From the NCBI GenBank assembly GCA_027064525.1, contig JAMOPJ010000038.1:26142-90141 (forward strand): a stretch of DNA of 64,000 nt, given 5' to 3'. The translations under genes were made by a program, and so were the position numbers. The notes below the pieces were generated by a model that was given only the letters and a program-made list of their open reading frames with translations, made no database searches and was not told the origin of the DNA. How positions within the stretch are numbered: the first letter of the stretch is position 1; every line of letters begins with the position of its first letter. The stretch is from Archaeoglobaceae archaeon (GTDB lineage Archaea; Halobacteriota; Archaeoglobi; Archaeoglobales; Archaeoglobaceae). This document shows, in pieces, positions 7,906-17,291 of the stretch.

Positions 7906-9555
7906 TCATAACCCCAAGAGATGCGTTATTACCAGCTGTGATACGTAACCCGATATCGCTGCAAGCCATATCATGCCAACGAGGTGCATGAATCCGCTCA
8001 TCCATCTTCCACCGTCTACCATCTTAATAGCTATCGAAGCTATTATAGCGTGGAAGAACAGAATGAATAGAATCGCGACATTCAGATATGCCAAATCCAA
8101 GCCAGAAACCGTATGCAACAGACCTTGAATGAACTTACCTGGAATCTTGAGCAAAGAGAACATCTTGTTCATAGCTTCAACGACTCCAAACGATACATAA
8201 AGAGAGAAAGCTATTCCGATTATAACTCCGTAACATATTCCGACGAAAGAGCTCGCACTTCTATCTCTCCTCTCCCTAAGGCCATTTATTATCGCAAAAT
8301 TTTTCGAAACTATCTCAGCGACATCCTTTGGATCACTACCCAGAGTTATGGCTTCAACGAACATGTCTATGAACCTATAGATGAGGTTGCTACCCGTATC
8401 TATACTGAACTTCTCCCAAGCCCTTTTTTTGTCTATCCTCGTGCATAGCCTCTTATATAATGCTCTAACGTCTTCGGTCAGCGCTCCAAAGTCGTGAGCG
8501 GTTAAGAACTTCAGAGATTCGAGAATATCTCCTCCCCTTGCAGAGGCCGAAGCTCCCAAGCTCATTATGAACGAAGGTGCGTTCTTATCCTTGTCCTTAA
8601 TTATCGCTTCCTCCCTCTTCGACAAATATCCCGGAATTACTAGCGGCGTTACGGAGAGGGCTATTATGAAGGGTGGCGGGATCTCAACAACTCCCCAAAC
8701 GTATGTGATGAACAGTGCAAAAGTGAAAACTACCAAGCATAACGCACAGGAAACATAAAACGATTTGTATAGCTTCCAGTCCGTTTGGGTTAGTTCTCCA
8801 GAGGTCTGCCATATTGGATCGACCGGAGCTACAGCCTTCAGATACACGAGTATGGCTATCTCGACCACGACAAAAAATATAACGATTATATTCAAAATGA
8901 GCGTAACGCTCAAACCGGTTAGGAAGGGAGCTATTATGGCGAAAGCGGCAAAGAATGAAAGTGAAAGAACAAGGGATACGTAAACCTCCTTGAAAACATC
9001 GACACTGTATAGCTTACCCTGATATAGAATCGAGAACGCGTTCATAACTGTTTCCTGCTCCCTCTTTATGAACTCCCTAAAATCCTCACCGCTGTCCAAC
9101 TCATGTGCCATTCTATCCAAGAAGTCCGCGAATATCTTGCTCGGAGTCCTTCTTGCTAAAAACCTGCACGCCTGAGCAAGGTTCTTGTTCCACTTCTCCA
9201 TGAGCAGATATATCTTTCTCGTCTCTTCTGCCAAAGCCTTGTATTCTTTCCTCTCTGAGAGCATCTTCATCATTTCCTTTCTGCTAACTTCCGAAGTTGC
9301 CAAAGCACCCAGATGGGTTATGTAGAAATGTATGTTATCTTCTATCTCCTTTCTCACCCTTCCTCTAACTATTTTCGGATAGAGGAGTGCGGTGATAATC
9401 ACGAACATCGGGATTATGTATAGTAAGAGTGCAAACAGTCCCAAAGAGATCAAAAGAGTCCTGAACAGAGTGAGAAGCAGTAGGAAGTATATCAGCGCGA
9501 AGATTGTCGATGGAAGCAGAACGAACCTGACATACTTCTGAGTATTGACATACAT
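7906..9555 (-). CDS. flaJ: Archaellum assembly membrane protein FlaJ (ArlJ)
   Basis: A 549-residue polytopic membrane protein of the type II secretion TadC/GspF class, the platform for archaellum assembly. It has clustered hydrophobic segments near the N-terminus, around residues 205-245, 265-310 and at the C-terminus, separated by two cytoplasmic helical domains containing EEAIIKDKDKNAPSFIMSLG and the repeated pattern around GSDPKDVAEIVSKNF. ATG 9555 is chosen because GAGGTGA lies five bases upstream and overlaps the flaI stop; upstream starts in the same frame lack spacing. It is the last core gene of the operon and pairs with FlaI. Confidence 0.95.
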   Translation of the reverse strand: MYVNTQKYVRFVLLPSTIFALIYFLLLLTLFRTLLISLGLFALLLYIIPMFVIITALLYPKIVRGRVRKEIEDNIHFYITHLGALATSEVSRKEMMKMLSERKEYKALAEETRKIYLLMEKWNKNLAQACRFLARRTPSKIFADFLDRMAHELDSGEDFREFIKREQETVMNAFSILYQGKLYSVDVFKEVYVSLVLSLSFFAAFAIIAPFLTGLSVTLILNIIVIFFVVVEIAILVYLKAVAPVDPIWQTSGELTQTDWKLYKSFYVSCALCLVVFTFALFITYVWGVVEIPPPFIIALSVTPLVIPGYLSKREEAIIKDKDKNAPSFIMSLGASASARGGDILESLKFLTAHDFGALTEDVRALYKRLCTRIDKKRAWEKFSIDTGSNLIYRFIDMFVEAITLGSDPKDVAEIVSKNFAIINGLRERRDRSASSFVGICYGVIIGIAFSLYVSFGVVEAMNKMFSLLKIPGKFIQGLLHTVSGLDLAYLNVAILFILFFHAIIASIAIKMVDGGRWMSGFMHLVGMIWLAAISGYVSQLVITHLLGL

Positions 9556-9565
9556 ACCCATCACC

Positions 9566-11212
9566 TCACAGCTTGAACGGCAACCCCTGCAAACCTTTCT
9601 TGTAGAACGCCCAAATTATCTTCGTAACCTCGTAGTAGTTGAATATCTTGAGCTCGACCATCCTCTGCAGAATTCTCGCTCTAAGAAACATCTCTTCGTA
9701 GATCTGCCTCGGATCTTCAAAACCGGCTGTTTGAGCGATCTTGTTTTCGAGTATGTATGAGTTGTATAACCCTCTGAAGATGTGTTTATCCGTTACAGCA
9801 TCCCATTCGAAGACCGTTCTCGTAACAACACCTCCAACCTCCTCATAGTAACCTTCGATCTCCTCAACGACCAAACATCTCCTCAAAAACTGTCCTCTTC
9901 TATAAACGGCCTGCTGAATCAGAACGACATTTAGATTATCTATGAACGTTATCGGAACGTTTATCGGATCACCAGTCAACCTCTGAATTAGCTTCTTGAC
10001 GCTACCAGCGTGGAAAGTTGCCAAAACGGGGTGTCCAGTCTGCATAGCTTGGAAAGCTATAGCACCTTCCTTTCCCCTGATTTCACCGACTATGATGTAA
10101 TTCGGTCTACTCCTCAAAGCTGCCTTAAGCAAATCGAACAGATCCACCTTTCCTTCTGATCCCCTCTCCCTCGTGCAGAGTTGCTGCCAGACTGGGTGAG
10201 GAACCTGAACCTCAGGAGTATCCTCAGCCGTGTAAATCTTAGATTGTGGCTTTATGAACGGAATCATAGCGTTGAGAGTTGTAGTCTTTCCACTCGCAGT
10301 CTCACCGCTGACCCATATACTCATGCCATATTCCAAGCACAGCCAGAGATATGCAGCTATCTCAGCTGAGAGTGTCCCCCAAGCTATTAGCTGGGTTATA
10401 CTAATTGGAACGGCTGTAAACTTTCTTATCGTAAAAGATGGTCCTTTGAGGCTGACATCTGTGCTGAATATTATGTTTATTCTGCTTCCATCTGGAAGTG
10501 TTCCATCGACGATTGGAGTTCTCTCACTTACCGGTCTTCCGATTCTCTCTCCTAAATTTTTCAGGTATTCGGCCATGTAGATTTCATCCTTGAAGTCGAT
10601 GTTCGTCGGAAGCATGTCAAAGATCTTGTGGACGATGTGGGTGTTATGTGGCCCAATGACGTGGATGTCCTCGATGTATGGATCCCTTATGAGGGGCTCG
10701 AGAGGTCCAACCCCAATAACATCCCTCTTTATGAGATATTTGAACTTGTAAACCTCCTCCTCGGTAAGCTTCAGCTTCTCGAACCCCAACGTTAGGAACT
10801 TTCTCTTCCTCTCTAGTGGAACCTTCTCAGGAACTATCTCAACAATTTTGTCCATCAACCTATCTATAAGTTCGCTAAGCTCCTCATCATCCTTTGGAGT
10901 CCTTTCCTGAGGAGCGAGTTCAAGCATCTTGTCCATCAAAGCCTGATACTTCGGTTCTTCATCTGGCGTTAGCCTCGGTTCTATCGCAATGTATTGTCTG
11001 TTCCCTTCTCTGTCGGTGTATATGTGAATGAAAACGGGATCTCCTACCGGGTAGATCAGGTTTGGCCTCGGGAGGGATTTCATATCTCTGCTAAGGGATG
11101 GGACGAAAGTCGGAACTACCCCCTCCTTCTTCTTGAACTCTTCTATATATCTCCTGAGGTGAGGATTCCTTCTCAAAGCGTCTTCCAGCGTATCAGACTT
11201 TACGACCTTCAT
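9566..11212 (-). CDS. flaI: Archaellum motor ATPase FlaI (ArlI)
   Basis: A 548-residue secretion ATPase of the GspE/TadA superfamily that powers assembly and rotation of the archaellum. Visible motifs are Walker A GETASGKTTTLN (about residue 305), the Asp box RPNYIIVGEIRGKEG with Walker B (about 370), and the His box with TGHPVLATFHAG. The N-terminal 200 residues form the FlaI-specific crown domain. The ATG overlaps the flaH stop as ATGA, and flaJ follows after a short overlap with its ribosome site, the canonical H-I-J order. Confidence 0.97.
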   Translation of the reverse strand: MKVVKSDTLEDALRRNPHLRRYIEEFKKKEGVVPTFVPSLSRDMKSLPRPNLIYPVGDPVFIHIYTDREGNRQYIAIEPRLTPDEEPKYQALMDKMLELAPQERTPKDDEELSELIDRLMDKIVEIVPEKVPLERKRKFLTLGFEKLKLTEEEVYKFKYLIKRDVIGVGPLEPLIRDPYIEDIHVIGPHNTHIVHKIFDMLPTNIDFKDEIYMAEYLKNLGERIGRPVSERTPIVDGTLPDGSRINIIFSTDVSLKGPSFTIRKFTAVPISITQLIAWGTLSAEIAAYLWLCLEYGMSIWVSGETASGKTTTLNAMIPFIKPQSKIYTAEDTPEVQVPHPVWQQLCTRERGSEGKVDLFDLLKAALRSRPNYIIVGEIRGKEGAIAFQAMQTGHPVLATFHAGSVKKLIQRLTGDPINVPITFIDNLNVVLIQQAVYRRGQFLRRCLVVEEIEGYYEEVGGVVTRTVFEWDAVTDKHIFRGLYNSYILENKIAQTAGFEDPRQIYEEMFLRARILQRMVELKIFNYYEVTKIIWAFYKKGLQGLPFKL

Positions 11213-11901
11213 GCTACCGCCGCTATCTCAACTACTAAGCCTATCTTCGGCTCAACCCTAAACGCGATCTGCTTAGAATACTGACCAGCAGCCAAATTAA
11301 ATTTTTTTATAATCATCATATTTTTAAGATCGGTTCCAAATTTCTTTATGGTGGTTTCTGCTATGAACGAACATGCCGATTCGATCTCTTCCATTGTGTC
11401 TTTTTCGAGCTCATCTAGAGCTGTCAGAATCACCGCCTTGCCGAGGGCTGAAATCCTCTTCAGAAATCCCATAAGCTTTATTGCCGAATTCGGGTCTATG
11501 TCGAACTTTACGAGCGATGAAAAGCAGTCTATTATGATCACATCCTTCTCAAAAAGCTCTCTCGCGTTCATGAGCTTCTCTGAGTAATCCATTCTCTTCT
11601 TAGGCTCTTGCAACAGAGGATAAACCGGAATGAACAGCAATTTCTTTTGGATTATGTCACGTGCAATATCGTATCCTAGTGAGGACATCTGCTTTATGAA
11701 GTCGATCGTCGTGAGCTGTGTTGAAATGTATGTCACGGATACATCGTTCTTAAGCAGTCCATAGGTTATTCTCTGGCAAACTATCGATTTCCCGCTTCCG
11801 TGCCCCCCCATTATCAATCCAATAGTTCCGGCTGGAATTCCGCCTCCAAGCTTCTTGTGGAACTCGTCGTTTGCAAGTTGAACTGAGAATATCCTCGCCA
11901 T
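11209..11901 (-). CDS. flaH: Archaellum ATP-binding protein FlaH (ArlH)
   Basis: A RecA/KaiC-like protein of 230 residues with Walker A GGHGSGKSIVCQ near residue 30 and a degenerate Walker B VIIIDCFSSLV. FlaH binds ATP and FlaI and forms the ring of the archaellum motor. ATG 11901 is chosen because GAGGTGAT lies four bases upstream; a GTG nine bases earlier is inside that ribosome site. It sits between flaG and flaI as in other archaea. Confidence 0.95.
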   Translation of the reverse strand: MARIFSVQLANDEFHKKLGGGIPAGTIGLIMGGHGSGKSIVCQRITYGLLKNDVSVTYISTQLTTIDFIKQMSSLGYDIARDIIQKKLLFIPVYPLLQEPKKRMDYSEKLMNARELFEKDVIIIDCFSSLVKFDIDPNSAIKLMGFLKRISALGKAVILTALDELEKDTMEEIESACSFIAETTIKKFGTDLKNMMIIKKFNLAAGQYSKQIAFRVEPKIGLVVEIAAVA

Positions 11902-11911
11902 ATCGATCACC

Positions 11912-12361
11912 TCAGATCGTGAAGTCCAAAGAGTCGGAAACCCCGTTTTCGAGTATCACAGTTATTCTATGATTTCCAGAGCTGAGCGACGTGATCACAT
12001 CCAACTCTCCAACATCTCCGGGATTCAAAACCGAAGGATTTGTCGTTACATTCTGCTTAGGAATTATCACACCGTCTATCAAAACCGTTATAGTTTCGTT
12101 TGTGAACGCAAACGGAGAATCACCAACATTCTTAATATAGAACACATAGGCTGTATAACCTCCTACAGTTGTATTCGGAATCATCTTCGGATCGTTTATT
12201 ATTTCGAAGTTCGTTGACAATACTTCTTTAATATATTCACCTTGATTCTTTATCTCTATCGACATCTTTTCTATGGTGACGATCATCACCGCTGAAACGG
12301 AGCTCGCTATGAGTATCGTCGCGATGAAGAGTATCATGTGAGCAGCACTCTCTCCGGCCAT
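11912..12361 (-). CDS. flaG: Archaellum stator component FlaG (ArlG)
   Basis: The protein begins MAGESAAHMILFIATILIAS, a type III-like hydrophobic N-terminus with one membrane helix. It is followed by a beta-sandwich domain (FYIKNVGDSPFAF, VLIDGVIIP, LNPGDVGELDV) of the archaellin-like fold. FlaG pairs with FlaF and forms filaments in the pseudoperiplasm. ATG 12361 has GGGGTGA five bases upstream. Two or three N-x-T sequons are present. Confidence 0.88.
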   Translation of the reverse strand: MAGESAAHMILFIATILIASSVSAVMIVTIEKMSIEIKNQGEYIKEVLSTNFEIINDPKMIPNTTVGGYTAYVFYIKNVGDSPFAFTNETITVLIDGVIIPKQNVTTNPSVLNPGDVGELDVITSLSSGNHRITVILENGVSDSLDFTI

Positions 12362-12366
12362 GGCCT

Positions 12367-12804
12367 TCACCCCACAACGAACGTCGCATACCTCTCGATT
12401 CCGTTGTCGGAAACCACCTTCAGCCTGTGTGTGCTTCCCACCGTTCCAGACAAATTCTCAGCAGTGAACTCAGCGTATTCGAGCGGATAGAGCTTTGAAA
12501 CGTTGCAAGTTGCGTTGATTACCTTTCCATCGACGAGCAGTGTGAACTTCGTGCAGTCGAACGTTGTTGAGCCTGTGTTTTCAATTACGACGGTCAAGTT
12601 GTATTCCGTTGCCGTAACATTCACAGCTGTAACGTTCACTATTTCAAAGTCCGATCCCTTTAGCTCAATTTCTTCTTTATTCTTAAGTTTTGCAATTTTG
12701 TTTAGTTCCTTAACCTCGCTAATAGTCACGGTTGCAACAACTCCAAACGCAATCAACCCGGCTATGAATAGCAGTGCAAAGCCAGCGGTAGTGCTAAATC
12801 CCAT
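12367..12804 (-). CDS. flaF: Archaellum stator component FlaF (ArlF)
   Basis: The N-terminus MGFSTTAGFALLFIAGLIAF is the typical FlaF start: one uncleaved membrane helix followed by a beta-sandwich domain (LTVVIENTGSTTF, KFTLLVDGKVI, SDNGIERYATFVVG). FlaF binds S-layer protein and anchors the motor. Several N-x-S/T sites and two cysteines (DCTKF, ATCNV) that might form a disulphide are visible. The start overlaps the flaD end by 11 bases, with GGAGGT just upstream. Confidence 0.9.
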   Translation of the reverse strand: MGFSTTAGFALLFIAGLIAFGVVATVTISEVKELNKIAKLKNKEEIELKGSDFEIVNVTAVNVTATEYNLTVVIENTGSTTFDCTKFTLLVDGKVINATCNVSKLYPLEYAEFTAENLSGTVGSTHRLKVVSDNGIERYATFVVG

Positions 12805-13615
12805 GGATCTCTGCTACCTCCTTTTTTATCTTATAAATCTCCCTCTCCACCTCCATTACGAGCTCCTTATTGAATCTGCCAGTTCTGAGGGCTTCTATGA
12901 ACAAAAGTGACGTTATATGATCCTGGACATTCATGTATCCCACAGGCCTCCAGTCAGAGTTCTGATGGTATAGCCTGATGCCCTTAGCGTATCTTAGAAT
13001 TGTGAATAGAACGTTGTCGCTTATCCAGTTTATGTCAACGTAGTAGTTCAAAAGCTCCTCAAGCCCGTCGTAGCCTACCCTTTCTATCATGAACTCGATC
13101 CACTTGAGCAGTATCATTATGCTTTTAGCATCGTTCGGAATCTGCTTCAATCGAGGTTCCTGCGAGGTTGATATAACATCCAATCTCGGCTGATCTCCAG
13201 AAGATGCTAATTGAACCTGTGCGGATGCTTGCGGTTGGACTTGAACTTGATGAGCTGATTCTAATGAGGGTTGAGCTATCTGCTGAACTGCATCAGACGT
13301 GTTCAACTGTTCCATCACTTGGGCGCTCTGGGTTTTGATCTCCGATTTGGCTTCTACCCTCTGCTTCAGCAGTGATTCTATATTCTCAAGCTTCCTGAAT
13401 ATCTCGTCGATCTTTCTTGCATTCGTCAGATTCTCCTCGATCTTCTTTATTATCTTGTCAACCTGCTCCTTCGTTACATTCTTGCCCTTCAGCTTGTTGT
13501 ATAGGTCATCCAGCAGAACCGATGGTATCCGCCCTCGAAACCTGTTGAGATACTCCTTAAGTTCGTTATCATCAAGTTCATCTATTCTGATTATATTCCT
13601 GTTGTCAGCTTCCAA
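12794..13615 (-). CDS. flaD: Archaellum cytosolic ring protein FlaD/E (ArlD)
   Basis: The C-terminal domain of about 100 residues, LLKWIEFMIERVGYDGLEEL followed by LNYYVDINWISDNV, is the FlaD/E domain. The N-terminal half contains a helical region and coiled coil (ENLTNARKIDEIFRKLENIE). A linker rich in Gln, Ser, Ala and Pro (about residues 100-150) joins the halves. With FlaC it couples chemotaxis input to the motor. It starts with TTG at 13615, supported by AGGAGGTGAT five bases upstream and one base after the flaC stop; no ATG fits. Confidence 0.9.
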   Translation of the reverse strand: MEADNRNIIRIDELDDNELKEYLNRFRGRIPSVLLDDLYNKLKGKNVTKEQVDKIIKKIEENLTNARKIDEIFRKLENIESLLKQRVEAKSEIKTQSAQVMEQLNTSDAVQQIAQPSLESAHQVQVQPQASAQVQLASSGDQPRLDVISTSQEPRLKQIPNDAKSIMILLKWIEFMIERVGYDGLEELLNYYVDINWISDNVLFTILRYAKGIRLYHQNSDWRPVGYMNVQDHITSLLFIEALRTGRFNKELVMEVEREIYKIKKEVAEIHGI

Positions 13616-13616
13616 A

Positions 13617-14078
13617 TCACATCACCTCCTCGTAAAGAATTTCATCAATAATTTTATCTAAATCGATATTAATAATAAGCTTGAGATCTTTTTCGAGGTT
13701 ATCCACCCTTCTCTTCAACTCTCCAACATCTACAATGCCAGAAGATGAGACGAAAGGATTGATCTGTGATGAAACTACCTCATACAGAACCATAACATCC
13801 TTGAGCGTGTCGTCCATCTTCTGCAGTCTAGATTTAATATCATCCAATTCTCTCTTCAGCCCATCGATCGACACGTCTATCCTCGGCAGTCTGTTCTCAA
13901 TTTCGTTTATCCTCTCCATGAGCTTGGTTGTTAAATCTGACTCCTCTCTTGGCTTAGATTCGGTTTCCTCTTCCTTCTTGATCTCCTCCTCAAGTTCCTT
14001 TTCAATCTTTTCTTCTTCCTTCTTCTCTTCATCCTCCTTGTCTTTCTTCTTGATCTTCGGCTTCGGAATCTTGAGCAT
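13617..14078 (-). CDS. flaC: Archaellum cytosolic ring protein FlaC (ArlC)
   Basis: After a long run of alternating Lys and Glu (residues 8-45), a predicted charged coil, the protein has the FlaC core RLPRIDVSIDGLKRELDDIK and then KDVMVLYEVVSSQINPFV. The short C-terminal coiled coil contains VGELKRRVDNLEKDL. ATG 14078 is preferred since GAGGTGA sits five bases before it; GTG/ATG codons 6-9 bases earlier lie in the ribosome site. FlaC, D and E form the cytosolic ring that receives CheF/CheY signals; no che genes are in this window. Confidence 0.9.
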   Translation of the reverse strand: MLKIPKPKIKKKDKEDEEKKEEEKIEKELEEEIKKEEETESKPREESDLTTKLMERINEIENRLPRIDVSIDGLKRELDDIKSRLQKMDDTLKDVMVLYEVVSSQINPFVSSSGIVDVGELKRRVDNLEKDLKLIINIDLDKIIDEILYEEVM

Positions 14079-14099
14079 AAACATCACCTCAGTTTTTAC

Positions 14100-14158
14100 G
14101 TAAAATTATTAAATTTTCTTATGTTATTATTGAAAAAAATAAGGAAAAAAATTGAAGG
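14100..14158 (-). terminator. Oligo-T terminator/attenuator between flaB and flaC
   Basis: On the minus strand, two long T-runs (complement of A-runs at 14133-14139 and 14145-14151) follow the flaB stop at once. Oligo-T tracts terminate archaeal RNA polymerase. Partial termination here would yield more archaellin mRNA than mRNA for the motor genes downstream. Confidence 0.55.
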
Positions 14159-14842
14159 TTACTGTAGCTCAACAACGTATTCCGTGTATGCTGGTGGCGT
14201 CGTGAACTGGATTATACCCGGAGCACCGAACTCTGGTCTGACCTCACCGAATACGGTCGTTCTTGGCTGAATGCCACCAAAGATTGCACTAGCATTTACA
14301 GCCAAAACAACCTTATCTCCAGCGTTGAGGACTGGATATTGTGACGTTAATGATCCATCAGAATCCTGCAACACTATGATACCGAAATGTAGATCCGCTG
14401 GATACACACTCGTATTATTAACGTCAACATCACTCACTACATCGAATATATCTGAGTATGTTCCACTATCATTGAAATATGTTGGGTCGTATGTTAGAAC
14501 AACATGTTTACTTCCATCACTGATTGAAATCGTCGTCTTATTTAAGTCGATGTCCTGTCCACCTGTGTTCGGCTCAATCAAGATCGCAAGCTTGTCTATT
14601 TTACCATTTACATCGTTTGGAGTGTCAACATGACCCAAAACCTGAATGACCTTTATACCACTTGCAACTTCCTGAGTGGTCTCTCTACCCGTAGCGGTTG
14701 CCTTCTGCTGGAGGTAGCCGACTGTTTGAATGAGCACTGCTGCACTCACTGCAGCCACTAAAACGATGGCTATGAACACTATCAGTATCTCAATACCTAT
14801 CGCTCCTTTCTTGTCCTTCTTCAATCTCTTCAGCCAACTCAC
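14159..14842 (-). CDS. flaB: Archaellin FlaB (ArlB)
   Basis: The N-terminus is a class III signal peptide: positively charged LKRLKKDKKG followed by AIGIEILIVFIAIVLVAAVS, with cleavage by the prepilin-type peptidase FlaK expected after the glycine and Glu at +5. The rest is the beta-rich filament domain, 227 residues before processing. At least five N-x-S/T sequons (for example NKT, NDS, NTS, NAS) suggest N-glycosylation. It starts with GTG, three bases after GGAGGTGAT. It is the only archaellin gene in this locus and the first gene of the operon. Confidence 0.95.
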   Translation of the reverse strand: MSWLKRLKKDKKGAIGIEILIVFIAIVLVAAVSAAVLIQTVGYLQQKATATGRETTQEVASGIKVIQVLGHVDTPNDVNGKIDKLAILIEPNTGGQDIDLNKTTISISDGSKHVVLTYDPTYFNDSGTYSDIFDVVSDVDVNNTSVYPADLHFGIIVLQDSDGSLTSQYPVLNAGDKVVLAVNASAIFGGIQPRTTVFGEVRPEFGAPGIIQFTTPPAYTEYVVELQ

Positions 14843-14929
14843 CGTATCACCTCCCCTACCCTCAATGAGTGGTTGTAATTATAATAATATTTAACAATTT
14901 TTTGCGTATATAATTCCATTTACCAGTGT

Positions 14930-14980
14930 AAAAATATTTATATGTATATAGGTTACTATTTGTGCACATGCTTATGTAGG
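14930..14980 (-). promoter_or_regulatory. flaB promoter with two TACATA boxes
   Basis: Reading the minus strand, TATAAATA (14942-14935) is a TATA box about 95 bases before the flaB start, giving a long leader. TACATA occurs at 14946-14941, abutting the TATA box in the BRE position, and again at 14978-14973. As I recall, TACATA-like hexamers are the reported EarA sites in the Methanococcus fla promoter, and an EarA-like gene ends this operon. Confidence 0.55.
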
Positions 14981-14989
14981 TAATTTCAA

Positions 14990-15013
14990 ATTTAACGAAA
15001 AAATTTAAAAACA
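14990..15013 (-). terminator. Oligo-T terminator after trpA
   Basis: Immediately after the trpA stop the minus strand reads two T-runs (complement of AAAAAATTTAAAAAC at 14998-15012). This suits intrinsic termination of the trp transcript before the flaB promoter. Confidence 0.5.
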
Positions 15014-15769
15014 CTAAAGAATTAAACCGCTTCTAAGCTCCTTAAGCTTCTCTTCAAGCGGATCAATCGCTTCTTCGCCATATTTACCGATTATATCAAC
15101 TATCGCACTTCCCACAACTACTCCATCTGCACCGGCTTTAATCAGTTCTCTAACGTGTTCGGCTTTCGAAACTCCAAAGCCGACAGCTAACGGCTTCGAA
15201 CATACTCTTTTAGCTCTGTTAAGCAGATCGAAGGCAAGCTGAGAAAGCTTATCTCTCGCTCCAGTTGTTCCGTATAGCGAGATAAGGTAAACGAATGCTG
15301 AGCTTGCTTCATCGATCATCCTCAATCGATCGTCCGGTGTGTTAGGAGCCGCCAAAAACACCGTCCCCATCTCGTATTTCTCGCAGACGTTGAGGTATTC
15401 ACCAGCCTCCTCAAGCGGAAGATCCACGACTATCATCGCATTTACACCGCTCTCCTTAGCTTCAGCTACAAATCGCTCAACTCCTCTGCGATAGACGGGA
15501 TTGTAGTATGTCATCAGAACGATTGGCGTCTCAGAATGCTCCCTAAACTCCCTAACCACGTTGAAAACATCCTTAACTTTCGTTCCCGCCTTAAGTGCTC
15601 TGACATTAGCCTTCTGAATTGCCTTTCCGTCAGCCATAGGATCGCTGAACGGAATTCCTAATTCTATAACTTCGGAATATTTATCGAGTGTCAGTAGAAA
15701 TTCGAGCGTCGCTTTGATGTTTGGATCGCCAGCGGTTATGAAGGTTATAAGGGCTGGCTTACGGAACAT
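15014..15769 (-). CDS. trpA: Tryptophan synthase alpha subunit
   Basis: A 251-residue TIM barrel that cleaves indole-3-glycerol phosphate to indole and glyceraldehyde 3-phosphate. Catalytic residues are visible in [20 protein letters not shown] (Glu and Asp), and the phosphate site in [10 protein letters not shown] and GVVVGSAIV. It starts inside the last 25 bases of trpB, the strongest overlap in the operon, and is the final gene. Confidence 0.97.
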   Translation of the reverse strand: MFRKPALITFITAGDPNIKATLEFLLTLDKYSEVIELGIPFSDPMADGKAIQKANVRALKAGTKVKDVFNVVREFREHSETPIVLMTYYNPVYRRGVERFVAEAKESGVNAMIVVDLPLEEAGEYLNVCEKYEMGTVFLAAPNTPDDRLRMIDEASSAFVYLISLYGTTGARDKLSQLAFDLLNRAKRVCSKPLAVGFGVSKAEHVRELIKAGADGVVVGSAIVDIIGKYGEEAIDPLEEKLKELRSGLIL

Positions 15770-16926
15770 GACAACGCCTCCATAACTATTCCCAAATCCT
15801 TATCTCCTCTTCCCGACAAATTGACGACTATTATTTCATCATTGTTCATCTCTTTGGCAAGTTCCATGGCGTAAGCTAAGGCATGAGCAGACTCAAGGGC
15901 TGGTAAAATTCCTTCAGTTTTGGAAAGCTCCACGAAGGCTTTCAGCGCTTGATCGTCAGTAACTGCTACATATTCAGCTCTTCCCGATTCCTTCAACCAA
16001 GCGTGTTCCGGACCAACGCCCGGATAGTCCAAGCCGGCAGCGATGCTGTGCGTTGTTGCTATTTGTCCGTCTTCGTCCTGCAAAAAATACGAAAGCATGC
16101 CGTGCAGAACCCCCTTTTCTCCAGCACAGAGCGATGCCGAGTGTTTCCCAGTGCTAAGACCTTTGCCAGCGGCTTCAACACCAATGAGTCTGACAGATCG
16201 ATCTTCGATGAATGGATGAAAGATTCCTATCGCGTTGCTTCCTCCGCCGACGCAAGCGACTATCGCATCTGGCAGAGTTCCTTCGAGCTCAAGGATCTGT
16301 CTCTTAGTCTCCCTGCCGATGACCGACTGGAAGTCTCGAACCATGGTTGGATATGGATGAGGACCCACGACCGAGCCGATGAGATAGTGCGTGTATTCGA
16401 AAGTGGCAACCCAATCTCGCAGGGCTTCGTTTATCGCATCTTTCAGCGTTTTGCTCCCGCTGTGCACGGGTATGACTTCAGCACCAAGCAGTTTCATCCT
16501 GAACACGTTCATCTTTTGCCTCTCAACATCCTCAGCACCCATATATACATCAACCTTAAGCCCGAGTAAAGCTCCGGCTATGGCAGTAGCTACTCCATGC
16601 TGCCCCGCTCCAGTTTCAGCTATAAGCCTCGTTTTACCCATCTTCTTCGCAAGCAAAGCTTGTCCTATGGTGTTGTTTATCTTGTGCGCACCGCTGTGCA
16701 GTAAATCCTCACGCTTGAGGTAAATCTTAGCCCCTCCTAGCTTCTCAGTTAGATTCTTCGCAAAGTATAGCGGTGTGGGTCTTCCAGCGTAGTTTCGTAA
16801 GTAGTAGTCCAACTCTTTCTTAAACTCTTCATCGTCTTTCAGCCTTTCGTAAGCCTTCTCCAACTCTTTCAGCGGTGGAATCAGCACTTCTGGGACAAAC
16901 TGCCCACCAAACTCTCCGAATTTCAT
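15745..16926 (-). CDS. trpB: Tryptophan synthase beta subunit (TrpB1 type)
   Basis: The 393-residue PLP enzyme condenses indole with serine. The PLP lysine is in [20 protein letters not shown], the catalytic Glu in [11 protein letters not shown], and the phosphate loop in [13 protein letters not shown]. The length and the TGAGQHG form are of the TrpB1 class that pairs with TrpA, as the adjacent trpA confirms. Its ATG overlaps the stop of the upstream ACT-domain gene as ATGA. Confidence 0.97.
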   Translation of the reverse strand: MKFGEFGGQFVPEVLIPPLKELEKAYERLKDDEEFKKELDYYLRNYAGRPTPLYFAKNLTEKLGGAKIYLKREDLLHSGAHKINNTIGQALLAKKMGKTRLIAETGAGQHGVATAIAGALLGLKVDVYMGAEDVERQKMNVFRMKLLGAEVIPVHSGSKTLKDAINEALRDWVATFEYTHYLIGSVVGPHPYPTMVRDFQSVIGRETKRQILELEGTLPDAIVACVGGGSNAIGIFHPFIEDRSVRLIGVEAAGKGLSTGKHSASLCAGEKGVLHGMLSYFLQDEDGQIATTHSIAAGLDYPGVGPEHAWLKESGRAEYVAVTDDQALKAFVELSKTEGILPALESAHALAYAMELAKEMNNDEIIVVNLSGRGDKDLGIVMEALSCSVSQPL

Positions 16927-17291
16927 GGGATCACCTTCTCAAAACCCAAACCTTCCAAAACATCCAATGCTCTATCAACATCCTCGCCTTTCACGAGAAT
17001 ATGGTCGGTCGAATAAGAAGAAAACACCAAAACGCTAATTCCAGCTTCTGCCAAGGCTGTCGAAACCTTCGAAATGAATCCAACAAGATCGAATGGCAAA
17101 ACAGTATCGAACGTCAGCAATCTAAAACCCCTTTCACAACTCATCATACTGCCGATCTTCCCTAATTCGGACTCCGGCAGAACTACTGTTATACCTCCAG
17201 TATCCTTAACGATCGCAAAAAAATCTACATTCGGAACATCCCTTACGTTAACCACAGCAAAGCTTTCGGGATGAAGAACAACCCTAACCAT
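16923..17291 (-). CDS. ACT-domain (CASTOR-like) protein inside the trp operon
   Basis: A 122-residue protein with two ACT-like halves. The first contains [20 protein letters not shown] and the second [20 protein letters not shown] then [20 protein letters not shown]. The second pattern is that of the stand-alone ACT/CASTOR family (COG3603-like), which binds amino acids. It overlaps trpF by eight bases and trpB by four, so it is co-translated with the pathway. An amino-acid sensor or allosteric partner for a Trp enzyme is an inference; no DNA-binding domain is present. Confidence 0.8.
   Translation of the reverse strand: MVRVVLHPESFAVVNVRDVPNVDFFAIVKDTGGITVVLPESELGKIGSMMSCERGFRLLTFDTVLPFDLVGFISKVSTALAEAGISVLVFSSYSTDHILVKGEDVDRALDVLEGLGFEKVIP

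Noticed and set aside
13681..14103. Ser-rich open frame opposite flaC
   Set aside because: The serine richness is the mirror of Glu/Lys codons in the flaC coil; flaC has a ribosome site and family motifs.
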